DNA of 64,000 bases from Emydura subglobosa (lineage: Eukaryota; Chordata; Testudines; Chelidae), in assembly GCA_007922225.1 (NCBI GenBank), contig ML679973.1:3166033-3230032 (forward strand), read 5' to 3'. Position numbers and translations under genes: made by a program. Positions 12,252 through 22,503 of the stretch are shown here, one piece after another. The notes under the pieces were generated by a model that saw only the letters and a list, made by a program, of their open reading frames with translations, searched no databases and was not told where the DNA came from. Position 1 is the stretch's first letter. The number at the start of each line of letters is the position of its first letter.

Positions 12252-12553
12252 AGAGGTTACTTATCTTGTACAGTAACTGGAGTTCTTCGAGATGTTTTGT
12301 CCTTATGAGTGCTCTATGTAAGGATGTGTGTGCACCCATATACTCTCGATCAGATATATTTCTACTAGTAGCACCTGTGGGCTTGCACTGTAGGCCTCCT
12401 CGTGCTCTGGTATAAGAGCATATAGGGAGCAGCATACTCCACTTCTTTCTCAACCTTATAGCATGGTAAAATTCTGAAGAAAAAGAGGGTGGGTAGTGGA
12501 GCACCCATAGGGACAAAACATCTCAAAGAACTCCAGTTATTATATAAAGTAAG
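12252..12553. repeat. Hairpin at the end of the DIRS element
   Basis: The arms at about 12252-12313 and 12491-12553 are inverted copies: CTGGAGTTCTTCGAGATGTT (12280 region) pairs with the complement of AACATCTCAAAGAACTCCAG (12523 region). The loop of about 175 bp contains the DIRS terminal repeat. The arrangement looks like a fold-back structure, or a small non-autonomous palindromic derivative joined to the DIRS end. Confidence 0.65.
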
Positions 12554-12599
12554 CAATGTCTCCTTCTTCTTCTAGTTACTGTCCCTGTGGGTGCTCCAC

Positions 12600-12750
12600 A
12601 TGAACATAAGAATGGCCATACTAGGTCAGACTAATGGGCTAGCCCAGTTTCCTGTCTTCCGACAGTGGCCAATGCCAGATCATTCAGAGAAAATTAATAG
12701 AACAGGGCAATTATCGAGTGATCCATTCCCTATTGTCCAGTTCCAGCATG
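12600..12750. mobile_element. CR1-associated repeat fragment inside the DIRS
   Basis: CATAAGAATGGCCATACTAG, then CCTGTCTTCCGACAGTGGCC and GATCCATTCCCTATTGTCCA, form a repeat widespread in turtle and crocodilian sequence (recalled, not searched). It interrupts the DIRS sequence just inside the left terminal repeat. Confidence 0.65.
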
Positions 12751-12799
12751 CCATCATGAGGAGACTCCTGAGTAGGACCTTAATGTGGAGGAAAGTGCT

Positions 12800-14047
12800 G
12801 AGGAGGTGGATCCAGTGCAGAGTTTAGAACACTTCACCAAAGACTGTGTTCACACTGGAGGCATGGAGTAAGGCATAATGCTGTGAAAACATATGAATGG
12901 AGTACCAGGTGGCTGCTTTGAAAATGTCCTTGATGGGTACATTCCTAAGGAGGGCAATGTAAATAGACTGAACCCTGGTAGAGTGCACAATGATTCTAGG
13001 AGGGGATTCCATCCCAGAGGACTTGTAGTATGTCAAAATGCACCCTGACACCCACTTGTATAATTTCTCTCGGCAAAGGAAACAAAGAGTCAGAAGGATA
13101 CCCTGAAGGGCTTAGTTCTGTGAAGATAGAAAGCCAGGGCTTATCTTATGTCCAGTGTATGGAGACTGGTCTCTTCTTTGGATGAGTTGGTCTTGGGATA
13201 AAATACCAACTGCTGAATGTCCTGATTGATGTGGAACTCTGATGACACTATAAGGAGGAAGTGAGGGTGGGGACACAACATAGCTTTGTCCGGATAAAGC
13301 ACTGTAGATGGAGGGTCAGCCATGAGAGCTACTAGTTCCCCTGTCTTTCTGGCTGAGGTAACTGCTACAAGGAACAAAATTTTGAAGGACAGATGGACCA
13401 AGTAGGTTGGCATAGGCTCAAAGAGAGGCCCTCTTAATGTGTTAAGCACTACATTGTGGTCCCATTGTGGGATAGGGTCCCATACTGGAGGAAACAAATT
13501 AAGGAGGCCCTTTAGGAATCTTGTTCTAGGATGTACAAAGACAGAGACTGCCAAGTGGAATACTGCAATGGCAGCTAAGTGAACCTTGATAGAGTTCAAG
13601 GAAAGATTCAGCGATTTCAGATTTAATACATAGTCGAAGATGGATGCCCGGGGAGAATTGGCAGGAGATACGGAATGTTGGATCTACCAGATCTGGAAGC
13701 ATTTCTACTTCTGCAGGTAAATCCGTCATGTAGTAGGTTTTCTGCTACTTAACAGAATCAACTGGACTTCAGGAGAACATTCATGCTGTATGCCCAAGAA
13801 CCACTGAGAAGCCAAGCATGGAGGTGCAGCAAAGATAGGTTGGGGTGGGTTATGGAGCCTGACTCCTGGGTCAGAAGGTCTGTCATCAGGGGAAGATGCA
13901 GAAGTGGATATGTCACCAGATGGGTCAGGGTTAGGGATACCTGTCATACCTGTCTCAGCCATGAGAGAGCTATGAAAAGAATTGCTTTTTCTTGTTTCAC
14001 TTTGAGCATGACTTTGTGGATCAGTGGAGTTTGAGGGAAGGTGTATA
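12800..14047 (-). pseudogene. DIRS tyrosine recombinase remnant
   Basis: Two frames carry most of the domain. The frame at 13141-13599 begins NSIKVHLAAIAVFH, contains VTSARKTGELVAL with the first catalytic Arg, and ends near LHTLDIR at a stop. The frame at 12824-13051 contains IIVHSTRVQS (the His-x-x-Arg motif) and ATWYSIHMFSQHYAL, where Tyr is the expected nucleophile. All the catalytic residues I can place are still legible although stops break the frame. The solo LTR at 14048 splits it from the RNase H part. Confidence 0.85.
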
Positions 14048-15156
14048 TGTGACACAATGCACCCCATGTACACCCTTATGCTGTGATTGTGTATCATATG
14101 TTCACCCTTACAGTGTGACTGTGTATTGTTTAATGCAAAGTGTGTCATGTAAGGTGTTCTTGGAATGCTCATGACAAGCTGAACATTCTTGTTATAGTAG
14201 TATGTTTCTTGAAATGTCATATGTGTGGTTATGAAGCTCTGCTACATAATATTCCCAAATGTGTCTCTCATACGTTTTAAAGCTGATCTAGGCAAACACT
14301 AAAAGCAGCAGTTCATGCCTCACTAAGGCATGCATAAAATAATCCAGCTCTCCCAGAAATAATGGACTAACCTAAGCATCTTATAAAGGTGATGATCCTT
14401 GACTCCGGATGTGGAGAAGATCAGGCAGAAATACTGCTGGTCACCTGACCCTGAATGGGGCAGGCGTGAGGCCCCAGAGGAGGGCACAGAGACATTTGAA
14501 ATAGGGGGTCATTTTATTCCCAGGAGCTCTCTCTTGCAATCTATCTACATGACAACATCAAGACTGTCCACAGGGGGAGAGCCTGGTTGGAGACTGACCA
14601 ACCAGCCTGTGATGAGAACCATCTAAAGACTACTGGCTACTGAAGTGTTAAATTTAGTTTAGAATGCAATTTGCTTTTATTTCTTCCTGATCAAATCTGA
14701 CCTATATTCCTCTGTCTTATAATCACTTAAAATCTTTCTGTACTTAATAACTTAATTGTTTGCTTTATCTAAAGCAGTGCATGTGATTTGGGTGAGTGTA
14801 GAGATTTCATTTAGAGTGACAGAGCTGGTGCATATCAATTTCTTTGATAAATTGACGAACATATATGAGCTTGCAGTGTACAGTGGGCAGCACTGAACTC
14901 TGTAAGATGGCAGTTCCTAGGGTTACATCTGGGACAGGGGATGTTTGCTGGGTCATCCTATTGTATAATCCCATGAGTGGCTGGCCAGAAGCACTCATTC
15001 ACTAAATCAGGGACTGCTTGCTTGCAGGAGGCTGTGTGTGGGCTGACCCAGGATTGGGGGGTTCACATAGCAGGGGCAAGCGCAACATGGTGGCCAGGAG
15101 TGAGGGATTGTGATGACAGTTATACACCAGTTCAGATTGCAAAGGGAAATGTCACA
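14048..15156 (+). mobile_element. Solo LTR, copy 2, inserted in the DIRS
   Basis: It starts TGTGACACAATGC and ends GGGAAATGTCACA (1,109 bp), with TG...CA ends inside a short TGTGAC/GTCACA inverted repeat. Both sides carry GTATA (14043-14047 and 15157-15161), an exact 5-bp target duplication. DIRS sequence resumes on each side. The position of the poly(A) signal reads AATAAC here. This is the best-defined member of the three-copy family. Confidence 0.9.
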
Positions 15157-18100
15157 GTATAACAGACCTGGTTGCCAAGAGGCCCCCAGGGAGTTGTGCC
15201 ATATTCCCTACTCAAGAAGATGTAGCAGCATTTTGAGTTGGAAGGTGTGGCAAAGAGATTTACCTGTGGAAGATCCCATGTAAGGGAGATTTCTTGAAAG
15301 ACCACATCAGTCAGCTCCCATTTGCGGTCTTGATGGAAAATTCAGCTCAGCAAATCTTTAATGGTGTTCTGTGATCCCAGCAGAGAGACTAACTGAAATA
15401 TCTATTTCCTGGGCTAAGCATCAGTTCCATATCCTCACTGACTCTTCGCATAAAGACTGTGATTTTGCAAGTGGCATACCAACAGGCCAAGGCCCCGAGC
15501 ACCAGCCTGTGGGGGGGAGGGGTGCCAGGCCAGCCCTTTACAATGCACCCCCCACCTTCCGTCTGTCATGAAGGCTGGCCCAGAGTGCACTTACCCCCTG
15601 GTCTGAGGGGAGGGGCCAGGCAGGCCCTTCATGATATGGGGGGGGAGGGAACAGAAGCAGAAGCAGGAGCAGCCACCCCCCTCAGCCTCCTGCACCCCCC
15701 ACCCATCATGAAGAGCCGTGGGTGAGGGACGCCGGGACGGCCCTTCACGATGAAGAGGACACAGTACTGGAGGCTGAGGGGCAGCTGCTCCTGCTCCCAC
15801 TCCTGTGTCCCCTTCCCCATGTGTTGTGATGTGCCAACCCGGCAGGCCCCCCTCCCCCAGGCCGGGGGTTGAGACTGCCCCCCCATCCGAGCCGGTATTG
15901 GGCTACGGGCTGAAGCAGCAGGTAAGTGCGGGGGGAAGGAGTGTGCTGGGCCAGCCCTTCACAGCAGGTGATGGGTGGGAGACACAGGAGGCTCTGAGGG
16001 GCTCCCCTCAGCGCCTCCCCCCACCCTCCCGTGCATTGTGAAGGGATGGCTCAGCCCCCCTTCCCAGACCAAGGGGGTGAGGCTGCCCCATCCTAGCCGG
16101 CTTTGGACTGCAGGGCTGAAGTAAGAGAGGCACGCATTGCGCACCAGATAAGTGCAGGGAGTGGGGTGTGGCAGAGCCAAGCCTGCATTTGCACCCCCCC
16201 GCAGGTACAGACTGCCCCTCCCCGGGGTAGTTGGGGAGTGGCGCTGGGACCCCTCCTGTCCTGCATGGTGGGGGGGGGCATGAGGCCAGGGGGGGTGCAA
16301 ATGTAGGCCTGGTTTTCATTTGCCGGAGACCCTCTGTACGCCACTGATTTTGGTCCTCCTTGGCAATCTATATAGTACATGGCTGCTGTGTTGTCCAACA
16401 TCTCTCTGATTGATTGGAGCCAGTTGAGAGGTAGGAAGTGAAAACAGGACATTGATGTGCAGTGACAACTCTTCAGGAATCCACCTGCCTTGGGCTGTAC
16501 GATCTTGTAGGTGAGCACCCCAGCCCAGGAGGGAGGTGTCTGTGGTGACGATGTGTTTGGCAGGTAGACATGACAAAGGGGTTCCCTTGCAGACTTTTTG
16601 AGGGTCCTGCCACCAATTGATGGAGTTGAGTACAATCCATGGGACCAACACCTCCATGGACAGCATGTACGTGTTGGGAGTGTAGGGTGTCTTGATCCAT
16701 GCTTGACGACACCCGGAAGTGCAACCTTGTATGGGGGGTTACAAAAGTGCAGGCCATCATGTGTCCCAGAGCTGACAACTAGCCCTCGCCATGGTTTGTG
16801 GGCTCTGCTGCAATGTGGAGATCAGGTCAGACATCTTGGTGAACCAGTCTGCAAGTAGAGAGGCCTTGACTGCCATAGATTTTAGGGTGGCCCCAATAAA
16901 ATTGCACAGGCATCAGGGTCAATTTGTCTATGTTGAGCTAGAGGCCTAGGCTGTGGAATAGAGCTAGGGCCTTCTTTATGGCAGACTTGACTTTGAGAAA
17001 AGAATGGCCCTTGAGGAGCCAGTCATCCAGATATGTAAAAATGACTATTCCCAAATGCTGAACGTGGGCAGTGACAATGGAAGGGACCTTTGTAAAGACC
17101 CTTGGGGCTGTTGGAAGTCTGAAAAGCAGGAGAGGGCACTCGTAATGATCAGCACCTACTATGAACCTAAGGTGCAGTGGGGGTGTATGGCTACATGAAA
17201 ATAGGCATCCTGAAGAGAGCAATGAACCAGTCCCTGAGAACTAACAACAGAATGTGATGCTCCTGAAACGTTGCTTATGAATAAAAGTGTTTAGAGACTG
17301 AAGATCTAGAACTAGTCTCCACCTTCCTTTTCTCTTTGGGACCAACAAGTAGCTGGAGTAGAAACCCTTTCTGATAAAGTCCAGAGGTACACGTTTGATT
17401 GCCCTCAGTTGCAGGAGTGACTCCAGCTCCTGCTTTAGGAGCCCCTGGTGAGAAGGGTCCCAACATGGCTGGGCTGGAGGGGTGAATAGAGCTGGAATGG
17501 ATGGAGTTGCCTGTTGAGATTACTTCAAGTACCCATTTGCTCAATGTGATATGCTCCCAAGAAGGAAAGAAATGTGCAGGCTAGTTTCAAAAGGCTGGGT
17601 GATTAATGTTGCAGCTGACGATCCTATGGGGAGGTTTTGTGGTCCTCAACTAAGGTGTCAAAATGGTCATTTGGATGAAGTAGCCATCTGAGAGGTGACA
17701 GTGGAGGATGGGCCTCTCTTATCTGGCCTAAACCTCTTTCTGGGTGACTAAAAAGTTCTTTGGTGTATTTGACAATACACCAGATGGGAGCATTGTGCAG
17801 TCTGAGACTTGCTGTATTTTCTTTTTGTAGATACCAAAATAGCACAATATTGCCCTGGAGTCCTTGAGTGAGTGAAGTGAGGCATCAGGGTGTCACCAAA
17901 GAGTTTAAGTTCTTTGAATGGCGAGTCTCAACAATATTTTGCACATTCCTGGTCAAAGAGGAAAATTGTAGCCAGGAGTTCCAGTTCATGACTGTGGCAG
18001 TGGCCACAGAATGAGAAGCCATATCTACTACATCAAGGGAGACCTGCAGGGAGGCTTTGGCTACTGTCTTACTCACTGTAATAAGAGCTTGAAACTGATC

Positions 18101-18250
18101 TCTTGCCCCGAGGCAAAAACTCAATAAAGTGAGAACATTTACTATAGTTGGTTAAGTCACATTTTGCCATCATAACTTGGTAATTGGTGAATTGGAACTG
18201 AAGAGAGGCCGATGAGTGGCTCTTAAGCTCTGTGAGGTCCAGACGCTTAA
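15157..18250 (-). pseudogene. DIRS reverse transcriptase and RNase H remnant
   Basis: The frame at 16938-17222 has RFIVGADHYECPLLLFRLPT and then TYLDDWLLKG, where Tyr-x-Asp-Asp is the polymerase active site in the form typical of DIRS. Upstream, 17275-17544 has YQKGFLLQLLVGPKEKRKVE, the RT entry region. The frame at 16316-16666 has TTDTSLLGWGAHLQDRTAQG and EELSLHIN, the RNase H start, and the domain continues past the GC-rich insertion at 15468. Stops and shifts are frequent. Confidence 0.87.
15468..16346. mobile_element. GC-rich hAT-like non-autonomous element inside DIRS RNase H
   Basis: The left end CAAGTGGCATACC and the right end, read on the other strand, CAGTGGCGTACAG, are inverted copies. 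ATTTTG flanks both sides (15462-15467 and 16347-16352). On the minus strand the RNase H frame is the same on both sides of the insert. The 879-bp body is far richer in G and C than its surroundings and repeats a CCAGCCCTTCACRATG-like unit (near 15527, 15608, 15737 and 15951) in both orientations. Confidence 0.75.
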
Positions 18251-19245
18251 GCTCCTTGTCAGATGGTGCTCATTTGAAATGATGTTGCCTACTCCTTTCA
18301 TTGGCAGCATCAACAACCAGGGAATTAAGGATGGCATGAAAAAACAAGTATTCCATAATGTGAAGGTCCTTGAGACAGAGGAACCTTAAAGGTACTGTTG
18401 AGTCCAGGAAGTGTTCTTTTTGATTAAATAAGTTTGCAATATTGGAGGTGGTACCAGAGAATGCCCCAGTCATTCTATAGGGCTGGCTGCCAGTGGACGG
18501 TACCAGGTAAGTTAACTTCTTTGAAGAGTCCTTAGTCTTCGATGAGTCCTTCTGTCTGCAAGAGTCTGATCTTGGTTCTGACGGGTCCATACCTTGAGGC
18601 TGCGCAACAGTGAGATTCTTGGTAATGAGTGTCAGTACAGTTTCTCAACACCTGGCTTTGTAGAAGTCTCTTTCAGCAGTGGTGATACATTAGTATTGTA
18701 TCCGGAGGGAGACTTGGCAGTACCTGCAGCAGGATGCAAGTCTTCCTACTCCCAGATCTAAGTGGAGAAGAATGGGGTCTCTTACATTTGGTTGTTTTCT
18801 GCAAGACTGAAGTTGTCCCCTGGTTTCTGAAGGTCAGAGCTGGAGCTGATGAAATCTCTGCAGTTGAGTCCAATGTACAGGGTGGGGGGGCAGAAATCTG
18901 ATCCCACAGGTCTAAGGAAGCACTCAATCAGGAGACGTTTCAGGCAGTCTTCCCTTAGTTTTTGAGATCTGTTCTTTAAGCCAGAGCAGATCTTATACTT
19001 GGATGGGATGTGAACTTTTCCAGGACAATGGAGGCAACTGGAGAGCCCATCATTGAGAAGGGGAAAGACCTCTGGTGGGTCTGGCAAGGCTTGAATCCTG
19101 GGGTCTTGGGCATATCCTGCAAGAAAAGCCAGCAGTCGAGAAAGCCTGAGAGGAAAAAGGGGCCTTGAAGAAAGAGGGGGAAAATGGGAGGGAGTCAAAG
19201 CACAAACTGTACTGTAAAGGTAAATTAACAACAAAAAACAACTAA
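18250..19245 (-). pseudogene. DIRS gag-like remnant
   Basis: Overlapping minus frames (18270-18590, 18782-19234) include SGLKNRSQKLREDCLKRLLI and a Ser/Asp-rich stretch. They occupy the place of the first DIRS ORF, between the right terminal repeat and RT. The assignment rests on position and on similarity in style to the fragment at 50760-52790. Confidence 0.6.
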
Positions 19246-19539
19246 AACTAAATATGAAATGAAAATTAAATGTAAAAAGGTGGCAGAAGAATAACTGTGT
19301 TAGCTACACAGAAGATGCATCAGATCTCCATCTATAGCAGCAGGTGGTTGAGAAGGAATTGGAGTGGCACAGGTCCACTTCTCCCTATATGCTCTTGTAC
19401 TGGAGCATGTGGAGGCATACAGTGTAGGCGCAGACCTGCAGGCACTAATAGCAGAAAAATCTCTGATTGGGAGTGCATGGGTGCATGTACATCCTCACAT
19501 AGAGAATCCATAGGGAGGAATAACCTGAAGAAGAAGGCA

Positions 19540-19610
19540 TGATTCTGATTTCACTTACACTGGTTTTACACTGCTGTAACTCTATTGACTTACACAGAAA
19601 ATCAGACAAA
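19540..19610. mobile_element. Short palindromic MITE
   Basis: GATTCTGATTTCACTTACAC and TTGACTTACACAGAAAATCAGA form an imperfect palindrome about GTTTTACACTGCTGTAACTC, a sequence style common in sauropsid MITEs. Confidence 0.5.
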
Positions 19611-19974
19611 TGAATATATGCTTGCATAGTGAAATATTGTTGAACAGGTCTGTCAGTGTTGACTGGAGAGGAGAAAGAATGAGTATTAGAATTCCAGGCT
19701 GGGATGTGCTGAAGATATAAATAATTTTGGAGCATCCACCATGTGTGGACTAAGAATTATATAATATTTTGTGTTCACCAATACCTGACAGAATTATCTT
19801 AGAGATAATGGGAAAACCTGCTGGCCTAAATTATTTTAGGGTAAAACTGGCTCCAGCGAATGTAGTTTTTATATTTTACAGCAAAATAAAAAAAGAAATG
19901 TTTGAATAGATTTTCAACATCATCAGCTAGGTATTTATGAAGCAGGAAAGGTTTCATATAGATTTTGTACTTAC

Positions 19975-20047
19975 TTGCTTTGTGTTAGGTCAACAACAAT
20001 GAGATCTTTTTCCAATAGGACAACTACAGCATAGGGTTCTTGAAATT
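19975..20047 (-). CDS. STXBP5L: STXBP5L internal exon
   Basis: This 73-nt exon (TTTTAG acceptor, CAA|GTAAGT donor) finishes a Glu codon, encodes 23 residues FQEPYAVVVLLEKDLIVVDL then TQS, and leaves two bases of an Asn codon. The hydrophobic VVVLLEKDLIVVDL run is a propeller strand pair. STXBP5 has LVLIDLAQ here (from memory), so LIVVDLTQS again favours STXBP5L. The downstream intron, 8.4 kb, contains the whole DIRS insertion. Confidence 0.95.
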
Positions 20048-22348
20048 CTAAAAGTGAGGAATCAAGCACAAAAAACATGCAGAGCTTTCCTGTTAAGCAT
20101 TTTAACCAAGTTAGTCAAATTATATAATCTTCTCTTGAACAATTATTGTATAGTAAATAAACAATTTGAGATAAGTCCTGAATAATAACTAAAGACAGAA
20201 AGCATGGTATTTGATTAGAGTCAGACAGCGATGGAGAAGGCCTAAAATGACAAGTAGCTTTGGGGATGTAACTGTTGATAAACATATAGGGCAAAAATAT
20301 TGTGTTGAATGAAAAGTAAAGGAGTGGAGAAGATGAGTCCATCCTGACTTCAGAAGGAAGCTGGGTATGGTACTCTATCCCTGAAACTAATTATCACACA
20401 CAGGAAGGTACCCTGGTTATAGACCTTGTGATCACAGACTGCAAAGGTTTAATGGGTATTAGAGTTTTGCTGTGGGCAGTGATTGTCCAAAACTACATTC
20501 CACCAATTCCTTGTGATACAGTCCACCATCTCACAACAGTTCACAGCTGAGATCTCAAATGAAAAATTTTCACTAGATCCATTATTTTAAAATGTGAAGT
20601 GGTGAGAGGTAATGAGGAGACAAAGATGACCAAGGTATGTTCTGGAGGTGAAGAAAGAGATGCAGTTGTACTGCAAACAGAGTTGGGGAGGAATAGCATG
20701 TAATGGGCTGAAAAAGAAGACAAAGATTTAAATTGCCCTCTCCTTTTCTAAATATCAAGCTGCCCTTTACAGTGTATATTATGGTCTTCAAACCATTTTT
20801 AAAACATTTTCTTTTGTAAAAGTGAATTTTTATCTAAATTGCCAATCACCTTGGTATTCAAATTACGACGCTCCAAGTTTAGCGTTTTTTAACAGAAATG
20901 AGTTCCAGATAATCAAAGGAAACAAAGTAGGAAAGAAAAAAACAGTTAACACAGTAAGGATAACGCATTATTTATATACTGGAAAATATTTTTCATAGTT
21001 AAAAAAATACATTACATAAATTGGTTTAGATAGCGATATAATTGTTATGGTTTTGTTGCAGGCCTGCTGGAGACATCTATCATTTTGTGATCAGTTCAGA
21101 TGCAGCCTAACTCTCTCTCTCTTTCTTTCTTCTGGAGACTATACTTTTGTTCTTTCTTTTTTATGTTTTTTCTTTAATCTAAAATAAAAGTTTCTTAGAA
21201 CAAAAGTATGAGTATATGGTTGCTCTTTATGCAAAAGAAAGATTAACAAAAACCCTCTCAGATTGTGTTTTCAAGATAATGAACTGTAAAATGAAGAGTC
21301 CCACTCAAATAACAATAAGCCACTTCACGGTGTGCATTAGTAAGGTTGTACTCTTCAAATGGTTGAAGGCACAAGGCTGAATGAACCTGAGGAATGCATC
21401 AACTATTGCTCTTCGCTTTCTGATCTACAACTAATGCACATCCTATAGTAGCATATCGACACCCTGGATTATAAACAACACAGGGCAACCCCATCCCCAA
21501 AAAAGCATACTATTGTGTAAATCAACAATGGGTGGTAAAGAACCCATAATATGGAAGCATCATTAAGTTTAACACAGTGAATTGGCAGTCCAGATACATT
21601 AATTCAATTATTGAAGCATCCATTCACTAGATAACATTGAAAATAAATATTTGCGTTATACTAATTCAAATTATTCAACAGGTTTTTTTTATTCATTTAG
21701 GTGTTAAATGTTTTTTTTATATTTCTGCCCATCCTCTTTTAGGCTGAAGATACTAGACTTAATTACTTTTAGGTTATTAGCTTTCCCCACCCCGCACCCC
21801 TCTCAGTGTTTTCTGTTAATTTAGTCCTCAATTTAGCAGTCCATCCCTGTTCAGCAGAGCAAAGCATTTTAGCACATTCTTAACTAAGCATGTGCTTAAG
21901 TGTTTTGCTCAAAAGGGATGGATTTAAGCAGAAGTTTAAATACTTTGCTGTTTTAGGGACTTAACACTCATGAAAAACGTCAGAATTATCGCTATGAGAC
22001 TTAAGTTCTCCATTTATTTCTGATCAGTGGCTGACCAGTGTACTCCAACTGTGACCTGGAAGGACACCTCCACCCTCCGCCACATCATGGTAAGAGGGGA
22101 GTTCAGTCTCTGTAGCCCCTTCATTTCTTGATCTTTCTTCTGAGACTGCAAACAAAGGGTCCAGTTACTATCAACTGTGGTGTTGGTTTTTGTGATGTGG
22201 AGAACTGTTCATTGGGAACTGTGATCCCCAATTTGTTTATCATGCTGTATGGACACTAAATTCTTTGATAAGACCACTTAATATAATTTTTTAATAATCA
22301 CATTTCTCTTTGTTGACAAATTTTACTATTGTTGCTTCATACACTCAC
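20048..22348 (-). other. STXBP5L intron, 2.3 kb
   Basis: Apart from a palindromic MITE near 21818-21975 and a short CT-rich tract near 21108, no recognisable element; AT-rich intronic sequence. Confidence 0.6.
21818..21975. mobile_element. Palindromic MITE remnant (family with 28895)
   Basis: It contains AGCATGTGCTTAAGTGTTTT and inverted, degraded copies of the same motif (TTAAGCAGAAG, AGCAAAGCATTTTAGCACAT). The copy near 28895-29032 shares AACATGTGCTTAAGTGTTTT. Confidence 0.5.
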
Positions 22349-22503
22349 CGTTTGGATATGGTGTTTCACACAGAGTTAAAAAGTCAACTATAGGGTGATC
22401 CATTTCAAGCACTGTAATAGCTTTTCCATGCATGATGGTTAGACTTGGTCTTCGACAAGCTTTGTCATAGGAAAGTCCACCAGAAAAGATTATAAATGGT
22501 TCA
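22349..22503 (-). CDS. STXBP5L: STXBP5L internal exon, largest in window
   Basis: This 155-nt exon completes a split Ser codon, encodes 51 whole residues and ends with the first base of a Glu codon. It begins EPFIIFSGGLSYDKACRRPS and ends DFLTLCETPYPN. The acceptor is GACACAG and the donor ACG|GTGAGT. The DKACRRPSLTIMHGKAITV text is diagnostic: human STXBP5L has this wording, whereas STXBP5 reads differently around DTVGRRPCLTVMHG (from memory). It is the strongest single piece of evidence for the gene symbol. Confidence 0.96.

Larger units (their letters stand above)
12285..19525 (-). mobile_element. DIRS-type tyrosine-recombinase retrotransposon, dead, with nested insertions
   Basis: The parts run in DIRS order on the minus strand: right terminal repeat, gag remnant, reverse transcriptase, RNase H, tyrosine recombinase, left terminal repeat. 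The outer repeats (about 12285-12455 and 19345-19525) are inverted, not direct: CTCTATGTAAGGATGTG on the left matches the complement of the sequence near 19475-19505. Inverted ends and a tyrosine recombinase instead of an integrase separate DIRS from LTR elements. Three later elements interrupt it (12600, 14048, 15468). Numerous stops make it non-functional. It lies in the sense orientation of STXBP5L. Confidence 0.88.
11566..19974 (-). other. STXBP5L intron, 8.4 kb, mostly DIRS
   Basis: Nearly all of this intron is the DIRS retrotransposon at 12250-19530 with its nested insertions. Short palindromic MITE remnants lie at 11822-11900 and 19540-19610; 11905-12240 and 19740-19970 show nothing else. 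Confidence 0.75.

Noticed and set aside
13726..14220. 164-codon minus-strand frame
   Set aside because: It runs across the DIRS-LTR junction at 14047, so it is a chance fusion of two elements.
15371..16860. Many overlapping frames on both strands
   Set aside because: They lie in the GC-rich insertion and the DIRS RNase H; only the minus-strand RNase H text matches a known family.
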